From Panagrolaimus kolymaensis (lineage: Eukaryota; Nematoda; Chromadorea; Rhabditida; Panagrolaimidae): 64,000 nucleotides of DNA. Made by a program: the position numbers and the translations under genes. The DNA is taken from NCBI GenBank assembly GCA_028622995.1, contig JAJQJQ010000018.1:806001-870000 (forward strand), given 5' to 3'. The number at the start of each line of letters is the position of its first letter. The first letter of the stretch is position 1. This document shows, one piece after another, positions 1 through 12,245 of this stretch. The notes beneath the pieces are model-generated. The model saw nothing but the letters and a program-made list of their open reading frames with translations. It was not told the origin of the DNA and searched no databases.

Positions 1-37
1 GAGAAACTTTCACTTTTTTTTGATAATTTTTTGGGTT

Positions 38-3000
38 TTAAACTAACGGTGAAAGTTTTTTATTGTTGTTTGCTTCTTGAATATTAACATAATCTGGCTG
101 TGGCTTTTCATAATCGGTATCTTTGAGATATTTAATTGCATTATCAAGAAGCTCAGAAAGTTGATTTTGTTGTTGTTGTAAACTTTTTTGATGCTCTTTA
201 ATTATATCTATCGCAATTTCTTTGTCATCGACGGTTTCATTCTTTGATCCTTCTTCGTCGTCAGTAATGGTCGGAATTGGAGTTTGAGCAAGTTGCTCCA
301 AACATAATTTTTCCATACTTTCACTAATTATGGCCGGAATCTCATGAAGCTTATTTTTTTGTCTTTCATCCTCCTCTCGTTTTGCTTGTTCGACTTCCTC
401 TCTAATCCATCGCTCTTTTTCAGCTTGTGAAATGGCGTCATCATCGTCTCCTTCTTTTATTGTGGATGCCATGGATTTTCTATCTAAGTCATCCATGGAA
501 GGCGAAACAGAATCATCATAAGTTAAAGATCGCTGATCATTGAGAAATTGGCTCGTTCTTTCATCAAAATGTGGCAAACTGAAGCGATCATCTTCAATTT
601 CTTCATCATCACGAATTGATGAAGCTTCTAAAATTTATTTTTTAATTATTTTCATTCTTCTTGAAAATTAAAATTATACCTGTTAATACATCTTTTTCCT
701 CTAAAATTTCAGATTTTGCATGCCATTCTTCCTCATTTAATTGACTTCTCTCACTCGTGGGTTCAGGAGAACTATCTTCATTTCGATTTGGAGCTTGTGG
801 AACTTCAAGACGTTCAACATCCTTTTCGTTTGTCATTGCATCAGAGTTTTGACTCTTTGGAGATATCATCATGGATTGAGCTTTTATTAAATCAGCATGC
901 GAAATATTCACTGCTGGTGGTTGTCCAATGCTCAATAAACTCGCAGCAGATTTAAGACTTCCTTGACTACTTAAATCCAAATGGGATTTAACCCTTTCAG
1001 TGTAGGCATCCATTGGATTTCTCATTGGCTGATGAATTCGGTGAGGAGTAGCAATAACTCGTTTTGCATTCATTTTTGCTCTTTCAGATGATGGACTTAT
1101 TTTCATCGTTGATTTTTTAGGGGTTTCAGTGTCTTCAGAAATTAGTTGTTGCAACGATTTCTTTTCTCTATCAGCTTGCTCAACGGGGACTTTCCAATAT
1201 CGAATAGCTTCAGCATTTCTTAAAGCTTTTTCGGGTGCAGGTGGCCATTGAATACCTCGAACGCTTCTTGATCGAATAAAAGGTGCAAAATCGCGTGACA
1301 TTTTTCGAGCTTCCAAAGTAGCCGAAGATATTGATTGGGAGTTGTTATTGTTAGGTTTTCCAATAATAATTAAATCATCTATAAAAACATTAAAAAGCAA
1401 GCATGGACAGGACAAGCAAGCAATTGGACAATAACGAAAAAAGCATAAGCGGACTTTACTACTCATTTTATAAAAATTTGTAACTTACCATTATTACCAT
1501 ATTCTTGATTACCATAAACAGTTGTTCGGCTATAATTTTCTAATGGTGGACGACTAAAATAGAATTTCATAAAACATTAATTAACATTTTTAAAATTAAA
1601 GGCTTAGTTTATTTTTTGAAAATGTCAAAATATATTATAGCTTACATTGGAGGCTGTTGAGGAGATAATGGACCAGCGGTGAGTATTTCAGGCTGATAGA
1701 AGCCTCGAGGCGGCTCTTGTATACGAGTCGGTTGAGCTGCTGTTGGTGGTATTTTTCTATAATGTAATTTTTTTATAAGGTCAAAAAAGAAGTGTAAGAA
1801 ATTTGAATGGAATTTAAAAAGTTTTAATGACAAAAACAAAAAGGAAGATGGAGAAAAGAAAAAAGGCTTACACTGCAAGGTCGGGATTAAAATGGGTGTT
1901 AGAATTTGAATGCATTGTTCCTTTAATATTGTTACTTCCTCCTCCAAATTGTTGTTGGCGCTGTGGACCGTGTATATCGCAGTAAAACTTTTCATTAATA
2001 AAGTGGTGTCCGACATTACGTAAAGAACTTCCACAAGTTGAACATTGAAAACATTCCGGGTGAACCAAAGCATCCTTGATTCGACAAGTTACACCACTAA
2101 AATATTTCATTATTATGAGATTACCATTATTTGTGGTATTTAGTTTATGGTTATTTATTATTTTAGTTGAAGTTTTTGAATTTTTTTTAACTAGGCTTTT
2201 TAAAAGTTTTTTACAGGGCCATGGTTATAGCTATAGACCGCAGTATATTAAAATTCATCAAATAACAAAGAAATCCCATTTTGATTTTATGAATTCTCCC
2301 CAATCAGGTGTTGATGAATCACTTTTTGGTCGAGTTTTTAGGTAATCTCCACTTTCACTCTTTTTGATTTTATCATTAAATACTTTATAGGTCACCCAGC
2401 CAACTTGCTAGTCCTCATCGCTCAAACCTTTCAAATCTCCTCATGGCGTTATTATCAACTAATTTCCAACGAACATCAAGAACCCCTCATAAAAATCGAC
2501 CAAATTTTCAACGAACGGGTGGAACAATTTTACTTGGATAAAATAAAATTAACTTACATAATGCTTCGACCACAAATAAAACAATGTGGAAGATTTTTTT
2601 GTGTTCCGTTATTTATTTCACGAGATGCCACGGCATCAGGACCTGTAATAATAAAAAAATAATAAAATTTTTAAGACTAAAATATTATTAATTACTTTTT
2701 ATTTGTGGTTGTTGCGATCGTTGTCGACGTCCACCATTTTTTTCTTCTTCTTGAATAAGTTTGAGTGTTTCCGATTGTAAATATGATGGCTGCTCACGAG
2801 CTTTCATTACAGCAGGACTTTAAAAATTTTTTTAGCGTAAAGTAAAAAAAAAGAGTATAAAAAATTACTCAGTTCCAAATAAGCCGCCTTTTTCAAGAAG
2901 ATATTGTTCTGCTCGATTAGTATAAGGGAAATCGAGAGGTTTCGCAGCGTAATTAATTTGATTATTATTAAGTTCAGCTGATGGTTGGTAAGGTTGTGGG

Positions 3001-4970
3001 GATCGATTGAAACCAGGAACCGAAGGTTCTTGCTGAAATTTTTTTTGAGGAATGTAAGAAAAAAAATGAAGGAATTTGTGGTCAAAGTTAAACAACGTAA
3101 AAGTGATAAGAATTGTCGCCAGAAAAACTGTGAAAACGTTATCAAAAAATAAAAAAATAAAATAAAATTTGCTCTTAAACATGCCGCCGCTTATTTACTC
3201 AAGGAACATTGTTTCATGTTAACAGAAAAAAGTTTTAAAAAAAATTGCATTAAAGTTTCTTGTTGGATAAAAGCATAAGCTAGCTAGTTCAAGAAAGAAT
3301 GCGCAGGCGGACGACGACTTGCTTGAAATCATGCTTTTAGAGATCTTCCCGAAAAAAAAGTTAGTAAGGATGGAGGACACTTGAATGAGACAAATTTTTT
3401 TTGCGCGCTCTCATACGTTGAAAATATCTTCCATCCAGCATTTTTTCTTACTTGAAACAGATAAAAAATAATATTTCACCATTACCTGGCAGCAACAAAA
3501 AAATAAGATTCAAGCGTGCTTTGGTTGTTGTTGTCGATGATAATTTTTTTATGTTGCATGTTTTCGATTTTTTTATGTTTAAAAATAAATGTTATTTTTT
3601 ATTTGCGCACGACACTTCTAATATCTCAATGTTATTCCTTTTTTAAATAAAAGGGAAGTATAGGGATATGAGATTATCCGAGAGCTTACTTACCACTGGT
3701 TTATGTTCAAGGGATACTTTGATTGAAGTTGGCGCATTATTATATGGCGAAATTGAAGACGGATAATCAGCTTTAAAAGTTGTGGAAGAAGAAGAAAGAG
3801 GTGGTGGAAGAGGGTCATTTGATTGCGAGGAAGAATATGCTTCAAATTGTTTACTTGCCATATTAGTATCTACCGTAACTTGAGGCTTCCAAAGTCGGGC
3901 TGAAGAAGCTACAACTGGATCGCTAAAAAAGGCAAAAAAAAATATTATTGGAATTTAGTTTAAAAATACACAAACAGCTTAGAATATTTTGTTGAACCAT
4001 GGATTTTCATAGTTTTTTAGTTAGGGAAAAAATATACATACAACAGAAAGATATTGAAAAGAGAGAGCGTTTAATTTTCATAAAAGAGTGAAAAAAGTTT
4101 ATCTTTTGCTCGCACCAACCGAAAACGCGGCTGATTATCCAGGCCACCAAAAGAAAAAATGATGATGCTGATGCGCACATCCATAATCTATCTATCCAAC
4201 ATCGTAAAAATGGATAAAAAAAATTTCTCCCTTTTTTCACTTAAATTTTAAAAATTTAAATTCGGGTCATATTTTTGATAAAAGAAATAATTTTTTCGTT
4301 ACAGTTTATTGTATTCTTTTTTTTGGAATGCGGCGATTATCGATGCAAAAAAGGTTCATGATCGATCAAAACTCACCGCAAAACTACAAGTTCAATTTCA
4401 TGATCTGCATATTGTAATAATTTTAAAGCTCTTTCGAAATTTGGTCCGGATTCCCCTTGTAATTCATCAATGTGGTCACCATTGTGAAGGCCAGCTCGAT
4501 CAGCTAAACTGCTGCCAGATACCTAAAGTTTTAAATATTTTGTGTTAAAATTGATTTAACTTTTTTTTTGCACATGTTTGCAAAATATTTTTAAAAGCTT
4601 ATATGTTTTTACTTTTTTTATGATTCAAAAAAACTAAGGTGCAAATGACTTTTTTACACACATTCACTCGGAAAAAAATGTTGAAAAATGAGTGTAGGTG
4701 GCCGTTGTTTCAAACAAAAGAGCGAACGCAAGCAACAATGTTGTTCGAAAAAAAAATATTTTTGCAAGCAACTTTTATATTTTGAAAGCCCTCATTGTAA
4801 AAAAAAAGGTGTTAAAAAGGATGAATTGCTTGTGAAGCTTTTTATCAACATAGCTTTAAACAAAAATAAATTACCTTTGTCACAGTACATGGTGGAATAA
4901 TTTCAAAGCCCCAAGGTGTTCTAACATCACCTCTTGACATTCTCACCGTTACCATTTCTACAGAGGCCAT
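38..4970 (-). CDS. alp-1: PDZ-LIM protein of the ALP/Enigma family
   Basis: Eleven exons: 4970-4875, 4522-4377, 3922-3694, 3032-2869, 2817-2696, 2642-2558, 2096-1872, 1756-1646, 1553-1489, 1378-680, 627-38, giving 843 residues. Exons 1-2 encode an N-terminal PDZ domain (about residues 5-82; the carboxylate-binding loop reads PWGFEI). Exons 6-7 encode one LIM domain (about 273-325) with the full zinc pattern CFIC, HPEC, CSTC, CDIH; the fold is split by an intron. In between is a Pro/Ser-rich linker with a WKPQ segment. After the LIM domain come about 518 residues of low-complexity, acidic and Gln-rich sequence without recognised domain. ALP/Enigma proteins bind alpha-actinin through PDZ and sit at Z-discs or dense bodies in muscle; that role is inferred from family. 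The start lies 5 bases after a strong acceptor, suggesting SL trans-splicing. Domains are certain; fusion of the long 3' exons to the LIM part rests on reading frame and splice sites. Confidence 0.88.
2115..2541 (+). CDS. Nested small gene, candidate secreted peptide precursor
   Basis: Two exons, 2115-2341 and 2391-2541, joined by a GT-AG intron of 49 bases, give an open frame of 125 residues. The whole gene lies inside the intron of the PDZ-LIM gene between its two LIM exons (2097-2557) on the opposite strand; its stop is 17 bases from the host exon. The N-terminus MRLPLFVVFSLWLFIILVEV looks like a signal peptide. The rest has no cysteine, has a KK pair near the middle, many single or paired Arg residues, and ends in LLG, so an amidatable C-terminal Gly is possible. 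I do not recognise the family. A secreted neuropeptide-like precursor is the best guess. Frame conservation across a canonical intron is the main evidence that it is real; expression is unproven. A second possible acceptor at 2216 could shorten exon 1. Confidence 0.55.
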
Positions 4971-4975
4971 AATTC

Positions 4976-4977
4976 CT
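4976..4977 (-). promoter_or_regulatory. Probable trans-splice acceptor of alp-1
   Basis: On the minus strand a T-rich tract ends in TTTTTTAG five bases before the alp-1 start codon. No upstream coding exon is needed, so this acceptor most likely receives a spliced leader or joins a 5' UTR exon. Confidence 0.4.
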
Positions 4978-5899
4978 AAAAAATCTTTGTTATATTTAAT
5001 TGAAAACAGTTCAAAAACAAATTTAAATCTGAAATTTAAAAAAGAAAAAAATGCAAAAAATTGTGGGAAGCAAAAAAAAAAGTAAAACACAGATGTCAGT
5101 CAAATTCCAGGAGACAAGGTTGTCATCCGGTCAAGGCGATTAACTTTTTGTCGCGCAAGAAAAAAAAAGAGAGAAATAAGGGATCGTTTTTGGAATAAGG
5201 AAAAAAGCAAAAGCACTGTTAAAGAAATTGCAAAATAGAAAAATAATTCCCAAAAATAAATAAGCTAGTTTTAATTCTTTTTTGCATCCTCTTTTTTTTA
5301 TTCACGGAAAAATGAGTAACAAGCGAAGGAGGATGGAAACAAAAAAAAGAACAATGCCAAATGATGATCTAAGTAACTAACTAAACGCACGACGGCAAAA
5401 AGAGGGATAAAAAGCAAGCGGCGTGTTTGTGCTTGCTGATAGCTTGCTGCTAAAGAATGAAAGCGAAAATGAAAGTCGGCTTGAATTTTTTAGGGATATG
5501 AAAGACAACTAACTAACTGATCATTTCAGTTGAAAAGGAATAATGTTTCAGTTAGTTAAGGCAGCAAGAAAAAATAAAATGAATAAGCAACATTTTTGAT
5601 GATTGTTAAATTAGTTGACCAAAAAAATAAAAAAAAGGTATTGGGTCTTTAAAAAACAAAATTCATAGAAAAAATGGAAAAAAAGGAGTTGACAGATCGT
5701 TTCGGACTTTTTTACATAAATCCTGTCCCTTCCTTCTTTGATGTGGATGTCGAATAATATTGACAGATTGATTTTTAGGAAAAGTAAAATTATTTTGTCT
5801 CATTAGCTTATTTTTTACGTAATTAAATTTTTATTTGAAATAATACAAAACCCGTAATTTACATACAAAAAATAATATTAAAAAAAAGGTTTACCATAA
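4978..5899. other. Intergenic region
   Basis: AT-rich sequence between the 5' end of alp-1 and the 3' end of the MPPE1-like gene. It should hold the alp-1 promoter. I see no gene, tRNA or clear repeat in it. Confidence 0.5.
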
Positions 5900-7176
5900 T
5901 TAAACAATATTTTTCATTTGTTGCTTTTTTGCTAATTCAACTATCTTCTGCGATGACAAACCAATGCAAGGTCGAAAGACAAAATATAAACTTAGAATAA
6001 TGGATAAAACGTAAAAATATAGTTGGGGATACCGTCCAGGCAACCAATATACTGTGTATACAGCTGCCAAAGGATCTTCATCATAAAGTGTTAAAACTCC
6101 ATAACCCATATTTGGCACGCCCATTCGGTATGATACTGTTGGATTTTGGATTTCGATTATTGGATGCTTTGAAGAAATAAGAAAATCAAGACGTTTTTTA
6201 AATGGAAAGCGTTGAAATTGTGTGCTTGTTCGATTACGAATATATAGTTCAGCGGTGTGGTCATGAGCGGTTAAAACCAAATCAGGTGAATAACTTTTTA
6301 TTGTCTGCAAAAGAAAATGGTCTATGAATGAATGATTAATGGTGCAAAAAACTCATACCTCAAAATCACCGCGGCTTAAACTTCTTAGAAGAGGGATATG
6401 GCTCAATAGAATTTTTACTCGAGGATTATTTGCTTTGATTAAAGAATTAAATTTACCAGATTCTAACGGTTTAATCTAAAAATAAGGATCCTCAAATTTT
6501 GTTATATTCATTTTTTAAGATTACGGAAGCAATATCAAGATGTTCTTTAGCAAAATGGTCGATTTTCATAAGTGAATTTGCAAATATTCTATCAAATCTT
6601 GTAACTAATCTATCATATATTGGTTCCATTTCTCCTCCAATATCATTATCACCTGGGATATAAATAGTCTGAAATTATTTTTCTGCTTTTATCCGCAACT
6701 ATTTCAAATAACAAAGAACTTACAGGAATATTTTTAATATGCGGAAAAATACTTTCAAATCTTTCTAAAGTCCATTCAAATTCTTGTGAACTCATTTTAA
6801 CTCCTTCATCAAATAAATCACCCATAAAAAGTATTAAATGTGGTTTAGAAGCAGATACAGCGGCTTCAAATCCTCTTCGAAGATATCTAACAAAATAAAT
6901 AAATTAGTTCTAACACTTTCAACAGCGATAATAATACTCTTACCGATCTGAATCCCATCGAGATATCCATCCAACACCTTGAGCTTCATCACGATATCCA
7001 ATTAATTGAGGATCGGATACAATTAAAATAGAATATTGTTTACCCGATTGATTTGGAGTAATCCAAAATAAACTACTAATTTGTAAAGCTAAATATTCAT
7101 TCCAAATTATTACGGCAACAATGAAAGTTAATAATCCATTTCGAGGTGTAAACTTTAAAATTCTTCGTATTCTCAT
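5900..7176 (-). CDS. MPPE1: Cdc1/Ted1/MPPE1-like metallophosphoesterase
   Basis: Five exons (7176-6944, 6886-6724, 6668-6525, 6475-6359, 6304-5900) encode 353 residues. An N-terminal membrane segment (about 14-40) is followed by a calcineurin-like phosphoesterase: SDPQLIG (D55), GDLFDEG (D101), GDNDIGGE, SHIP and TAHDH supply the metal ligands in the usual order. The DPQ first motif, rather than DxH, is typical of the Cdc1/Ted1/MPPE1 branch. A second hydrophobic segment lies near the C-terminus (YFYVLSIILSLYFVF). In vertebrates MPPE1/PGAP5 acts in the ER exit pathway and removes ethanolamine phosphate from the second mannose of GPI anchors; the same substrate class is inferred here. The mapped topology, two membrane spans flanking the enzyme domain, matches the family. 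Confidence 0.9.
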
Positions 7177-7953
7177 AATTTTAATTATGAGAAATTAATT
7201 ATTGATCAGTGTGCAAAACAACCACCATGTATTAGTAAAAATTTTTGATATTATTTTTTCAATTTTTATTCATGAGCTTCTTTACTTTGAACATATCGCC
7301 AAAAAATAAACCAAAATAGCTGTTTTCAAAGATCTAAAAAGATTAGAAACGACAGTTGCACTTAACTAATTCAAGATTAAAGTTTGAAGTTTTTATAAAT
7401 GCTATTTTGATAAGTATTTCTTCCACACGAGCTGCAATATCCATGGTAACGGTATTTTTATTGTAATTCATTATAGTTGAACCTCTTTTTTATTATAGAA
7501 AAGTTTTAGTAATTTAAAAGCAAAAAATAAAATATATTGCAATTAAAGAAGCTCCAAACTCTTCTTAAAACAATGCAATAATAATTTTAATTAGAGCTTT
7601 ATTTTCCATTTATAAAGTAAAGGATGAAGCAAATAGTTTTGATTTAATGAAAAAGAAAGCAATAAAAAACGTTTTATCTTTGCTCTATAGCTTGTAGCAA
7701 GCATTGAGTGATAACAATGAATTTAACCCTAATTCATTTTTTACAAACTTTTTTTAAAAGCAATTTTGAAACTTTATTTTGCATTTTTAACTTTCATAAA
7801 CATCAATTGCCCCAAATATTTTTTATAAAATGGCACACACAAAATTCAAGAAAGTAAGAAGCGTTGCCATAGCGATAAGTTTACTTTTTTGGTTAACATA
7901 AACTAAAAAATAAATGTAAAAGCAAAAGGTTTAAATTGAAACACTTTCCAAAA
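7177..7953. other. Divergent intergenic region
   Basis: AT-rich sequence between the divergent MPPE1-like gene and dyf-3; presumably holds both promoters. I could not pick out an X-box (RFX site) with confidence, although IFT genes commonly have one. Confidence 0.45.
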
Positions 7954-9488
7954 ATGTCATATCGAGAATTGAGAGGTTTGTTTAGTATCATATTTTACAA
8001 TTTTAAAATGATAAACTAATTTTAGATGCAACTGAAATATTGCGAGCTTTGGATTATCCTCGATTGGTATCAATCGAAAATTTTCGTATTCCTAACTTTG
8101 AATTGATGTCAGAAATTTTGGAATGGGTTGTTAAAAAGTAAGTTAACTTATTAAAATTGCGTCTAAAATAAAATTTTTGAAGGTTTGATCCAAATACTCG
8201 AATTCCAAAAAACAAAGAAACTGAAAGCGATCGTATTTTATTTGTTAAAACATGTGTCTTGGCTTTAATGCAGCGGGCTCGGATGAAGTTGAATCCAAGA
8301 AACTTGTATATGGTATGATAGTTAAAAATAAGTTTTTTTGAGATTTGGTTTTAGTCGGATGGCCATTCAGTACGTGAACTTATGCCTGTTTTGAAGTTAT
8401 TATATCAAACAACTCGAAATGACGTCAGTGATGATAAAGAAAATTTACAAGTTTCAGTTTTGAGAAATCAAATCAATGCAAAAGTAATAAGTTTCATTTC
8501 CTTTTAGAAGTAATCAATTTTTGAATTTAGAAGCAAGAAATTCGAATGGCCTCTCAAATAGCTTCCGAAATACCCGTGGGTGGAGCGGCCATTCATGATT
8601 TATTGTCAAAGGAAGTCTTTGCAAAGGAAGCTCGAATGCGAGCTTTATCCCAACAACTAAATGTTAGTGAAGTCGAGAAACTTGTTCGCCAAATGATAGA
8701 TAAAGCCACGCGAGAAGAAGCTGAAATCGTACATAAACTTAATAATATTGGGCAAGATGAACAAAATTTGGATGCTAAAATTGAAAGACGCAAAATTGAA
8801 TGCGACCAATTTCAAAAGCGTCTAACCAAATTGCAAGCTTATCGACCACCAAATCGTGATGAATTTGAAAAATATGAAGAGCGGTTAAAAGTTTTGTACC
8901 AGGAATATGTCCTCGTTTATCGTAACCTTGGATTTATGAAGCAGCAAATGAACGAAATCGAACTAGTTGAAAATGAAAAGAGTGTCGACGCAGAAAGAAA
9001 TATGAGATTAGCCGTTGAAAAAATGAGAATGGAAACTTCAGGAATTCCACCGTAAGTGTTTATGAGTTTGATTTTAAAAAAGAGTTTTTATTTTTAGAGT
9101 GGATATTAAAGTTGAAGATGAAGACCAACAAAAAGCGCCACCTCATATGCGAGTTTATGGAAATATGATTGGCGCTGGATTATCGGATGACGAGGATGAC
9201 GATGATCTCGATGAAGAGGATGATGATGTTGACGACATCTTAGATATTCCATCTGAAAACGGTGAGGATGAACTCGAGTTAACTAATGGTGGCAACAGTA
9301 ATAATCTCTTCGAAAAAAGAGAAACAGCAGCAGCAGCAGAAGAGGAGGAAATTGAAAATTTTAATCCTGAAGCACAAACTGATGAAATGGTGAGTTTTTA
9401 GGTTCAAGGAAAATAGGATGATGATAAAGTTAAATGTTTTTTTCAGTACCCTGAAGAAAAACAAAATGCATCCGATGAAGATTTTTAA
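7954..9488 (+). CDS. dyf-3: CLUAP1/IFT38 (DYF-3), intraflagellar transport B protein
   Basis: Seven exons (7954-7975, 8026-8137, 8183-8312, 8355-8483, 8531-9051, 9098-9389, 9447-9488) encode 415 residues, the usual size. The start [20 protein letters not shown] and the following segment [17 protein letters not shown] match the calponin-homology-like N-terminal domain of CLUAP1/qilin. Residues about 150-310 form a long coiled coil, and the C-terminal 100 residues are Asp/Glu-rich. In worms and other ciliated animals this protein is a subunit of the IFT-B complex and is needed to build sensory cilia; the role here is inferred from orthology. Exon 1 is only 22 bases, supported by its codon phase and splice sites. 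Confidence 0.93.
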
Positions 9489-9831
9489 ATTAAATTTTTT
9501 ACTCCATATATCCATATTTTATTTATTTTATTGTGATTGCTTTTGTATTATTTTTGTATGAAACTAAAAATAAAATAAATATATTTCGTGCTTTTATTAG
9601 TCAACTTTGTCAACTTTGACAGGAACTTTTTAATCTTTTCTTTTTATTTTTTTTAAATTTCTTTGTTCACCTTTTTTAAAAACCCCATCCAAAAATTCAG
9701 GGCGGCAATTTTGGGCATTTTCCGCTGCCATTTAAAAAAACTTATTTTAGCAGCGGCTGTAGTATTTTTTCTTCTTGACTTGTTGCCTGCTTTCTCTCGA
9801 TTTTTTGCTTCCAAAGAAAAAAGCCTTAAAA

Positions 9832-11622
9832 ATGGGTTGCGGGTCTTCAACTACTTCAAAAGGAGCAGTAATTGAAACGACACCCGTAACAATTTTAACT
9901 CCATCTAAAACTCAACTAAATGTGCCTCAAAATGGAGATATTAATAGCAATTTTCAACATCGTCTATCGGCGTCTGATATTGCAAATATGAGTCAGCGGC
10001 CAAGTTTAGCCCCAACAGATTTTTCAAATGAACAAGATCATCAATTGCAATTTATTTGTGATACTGATGTTTCATTGGAATGGTTATATCAAAGACTAGC
10101 AGAAAAGTTTAAATGCCCTGATGAACCGGAACCACAATGGATTGCAGAAAGGCTTAATGCCATAGGCGATAAAGGTAAGTAAAAGTTCTTCTTGTTTTTT
10201 TTATTTTGGACTACCTGGAGTGATTTAAAGCAACAACAACTTTCGTCAAAGAGAAAAAATAATTTTAACAATAAACGGAACTTTTTTTTACATTTTGACG
10301 TAATAACTTCTTTAAGATTTGGACCAAACAACTGTATTACGTGTAACATTCGGTTGGGAAAATGAAAGTTTACCTAAAAGTGTCGTACTTAAAATATGCG
10401 TTCAACAACAAGATGATGCAACTGATGAACAAAAGTTAGCATCACGAATGTTTAAAAGGTAAGGAAAAAGTTAAAAAATGTGATACATCAAAGATCAAAA
10501 CGTGGTGTGAAGTGGTGACGTTTATTTGAAAAATGCTATTTTTAGAGAATGCAGCGCATATGAATGGTTATCCAAGCATAAAAAAATCCCGGCACCTAAA
10601 ATTTTTGTTCTTAAAGTAAGTCAAAAAGAAAGAAAAAAAAATGTTGCAAAAAAATAAACAAAAAAGCAAAATAAATAAAATTTGATTAAAAATAATTATA
10701 GAAGCAAGCAACGGAAGCTGGAAATGGAGTAATTATAATGGAAGATTTAAGTGAAAAATCTCAAGTTGGTGATCTCGCAGCTGGATTGAATGTAGAAGCA
10801 GTGAGAGATTTGCTGAAAAATTTGGCACAAATTCATGCATCATCATTAAAAAATTCAGATTGGACAACTATGATTGCAGAAAATTCACCATTTTTCTATA
10901 AACAAATATCAGATTTTTCAACAAATGTTTTAAAAAATAAAGAATATTTTGATGAAAGCAAATCACAGGTGCACCCAATTTTGTTAGCTATTGAATTTTA
11001 TAATTTATTAATTAATTTATAGATGCTTACCCACTTTTTATCTTCAAGTTATTTATCTAATATTGTGTCAGAATCATGTGAAGAAATGAAAATTCCTCAA
11101 TGCTTAGTTCATGGAAATCCAGTGGCAAATAGCGTTTTTCTTATGAACAAAGAAAAAGTCAATGCAATTTTAGATTGGACTCGTATGCTTTTTTTAACTT
11201 ACAAACTTGGTCCTAAAAAACAGCTTTCAGAAGCTCATCCAGGTTGTTATGGAGAAGATGTTGCAAAAGCAATTTGTTGGAATTTGAGCGCGGATGAGCG
11301 ACATGAAAATTTACTTAGACTATTGGAATATTATCATTTCAATTTATTAAAATATTATGGTTCCACATTGGAAGAAATAACTTTTGATCAAGTTAAAAAA
11401 GTTTATCACACTTTTTTCCCTGTTGCAGCTATTACATTTTTATTATTTTTACCGGAAGATCTTGAGCAAGCCGAAAAAGGTTTAATTGATAGATCTCATA
11501 GTTTAATTGATGATACTGTAGTTATGAGCACCCACATGGAATTCACTGAAAAAACAACCGAACGAGCATCAACACCAACACCATCTGAAGCAACCAATAA
11601 TAATATTATAAGTGTAAATTAG
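9832..11622 (+). CDS. CHK/DUF1679 kinase-like protein with lipid-anchor N-terminus
   Basis: Five exons (9832-10174, 10317-10458, 10546-10615, 10702-10968, 11023-11622) give 473 residues. The fold follows the CHK kinase-like/aminoglycoside-phosphotransferase type expanded in nematodes: VVLKI (probable ATP-site Lys), an E-rich helix, VIIMEDL hinge, then LVHGNPVANS and ILDW. In active family members the catalytic loop is HGD(x4)N; here it is H304-G305-N306 with N310 kept, and D325 of the metal-binding DW is present. Loss of the catalytic Asp suggests a weak or dead kinase. The N-terminus MGCGSS fits N-myristoylation at Gly2 plus palmitoylation at Cys3, so membrane attachment is likely. The start was chosen for this motif; an in-frame Met upstream at 9775 would bury it. 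Substrate unknown. Confidence 0.8.
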
Positions 11623-12245
11623 TGAAATGTAAAAAAAGAACGGGAACAAAACTTTATGATTTTTAATTATGACATAAATTTTCATAACAAAAAAATATAA
11701 ATTAAACTATTTGCACTTTCTAATAATTTTTTTCAATGTCTATCTATGATCAGTATTATAATCTGTTTAAATAAGTTGATTCGAGGCTTTAACAGTTTTG
11801 TTAAAAATAAAAAAAACATTAAACAAATATCACTACTGCGCGAAGAATAAGCTGTTGAAAAAGGGGTTTAAAAGTAGTATTCTTCGATGCAAAAAAAAGC
11901 AACAAAAAAAGGTAAAGGTTTTGTAATAACAATTTTTCAAAAGGATCCTTCAAATTCAAAAACTTCAAGCTTCCAACTTTTTTACAGTTTTTTTTGTTGG
12001 TAAAACGCAAAAAGTTGCAAAGCTTGGGAAATCAAAATTTCAAAGAGACTTGAAATTTTTTTATAACTTTTTTGTTCTAACAAAAACATTTACTGCAAAA
12101 ATTAGCATATTATTCTTCATTTTTTATAATGATTTATCATTACCTATAAAAGAAGTACTCAAACGTTTCTTACGTTTTTATCGCATTCGAAAACAAATTG
12201 TTTGTTGCTGCAACGTCGTCGCTTTGAATTTCGCTTGATCCTACA
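11623..12245. other. Intergenic region
   Basis: AT-rich, rich in homopolymer runs. Contains 3' UTR of the kinase-like gene and the presumed promoter of the following membrane protein gene. No gene seen. Confidence 0.5.

Noticed and set aside
716..955. 79-codon plus-strand frame within the last alp-1 exons
   Set aside because: Antisense shadow of a well-supported coding exon.
2807..3182. Overlapping Leu/Phe-rich minus-strand frames around the fourth alp-1 exon
   Set aside because: Intron sequence translated; only 3032-2869 has splice borders and coding character.
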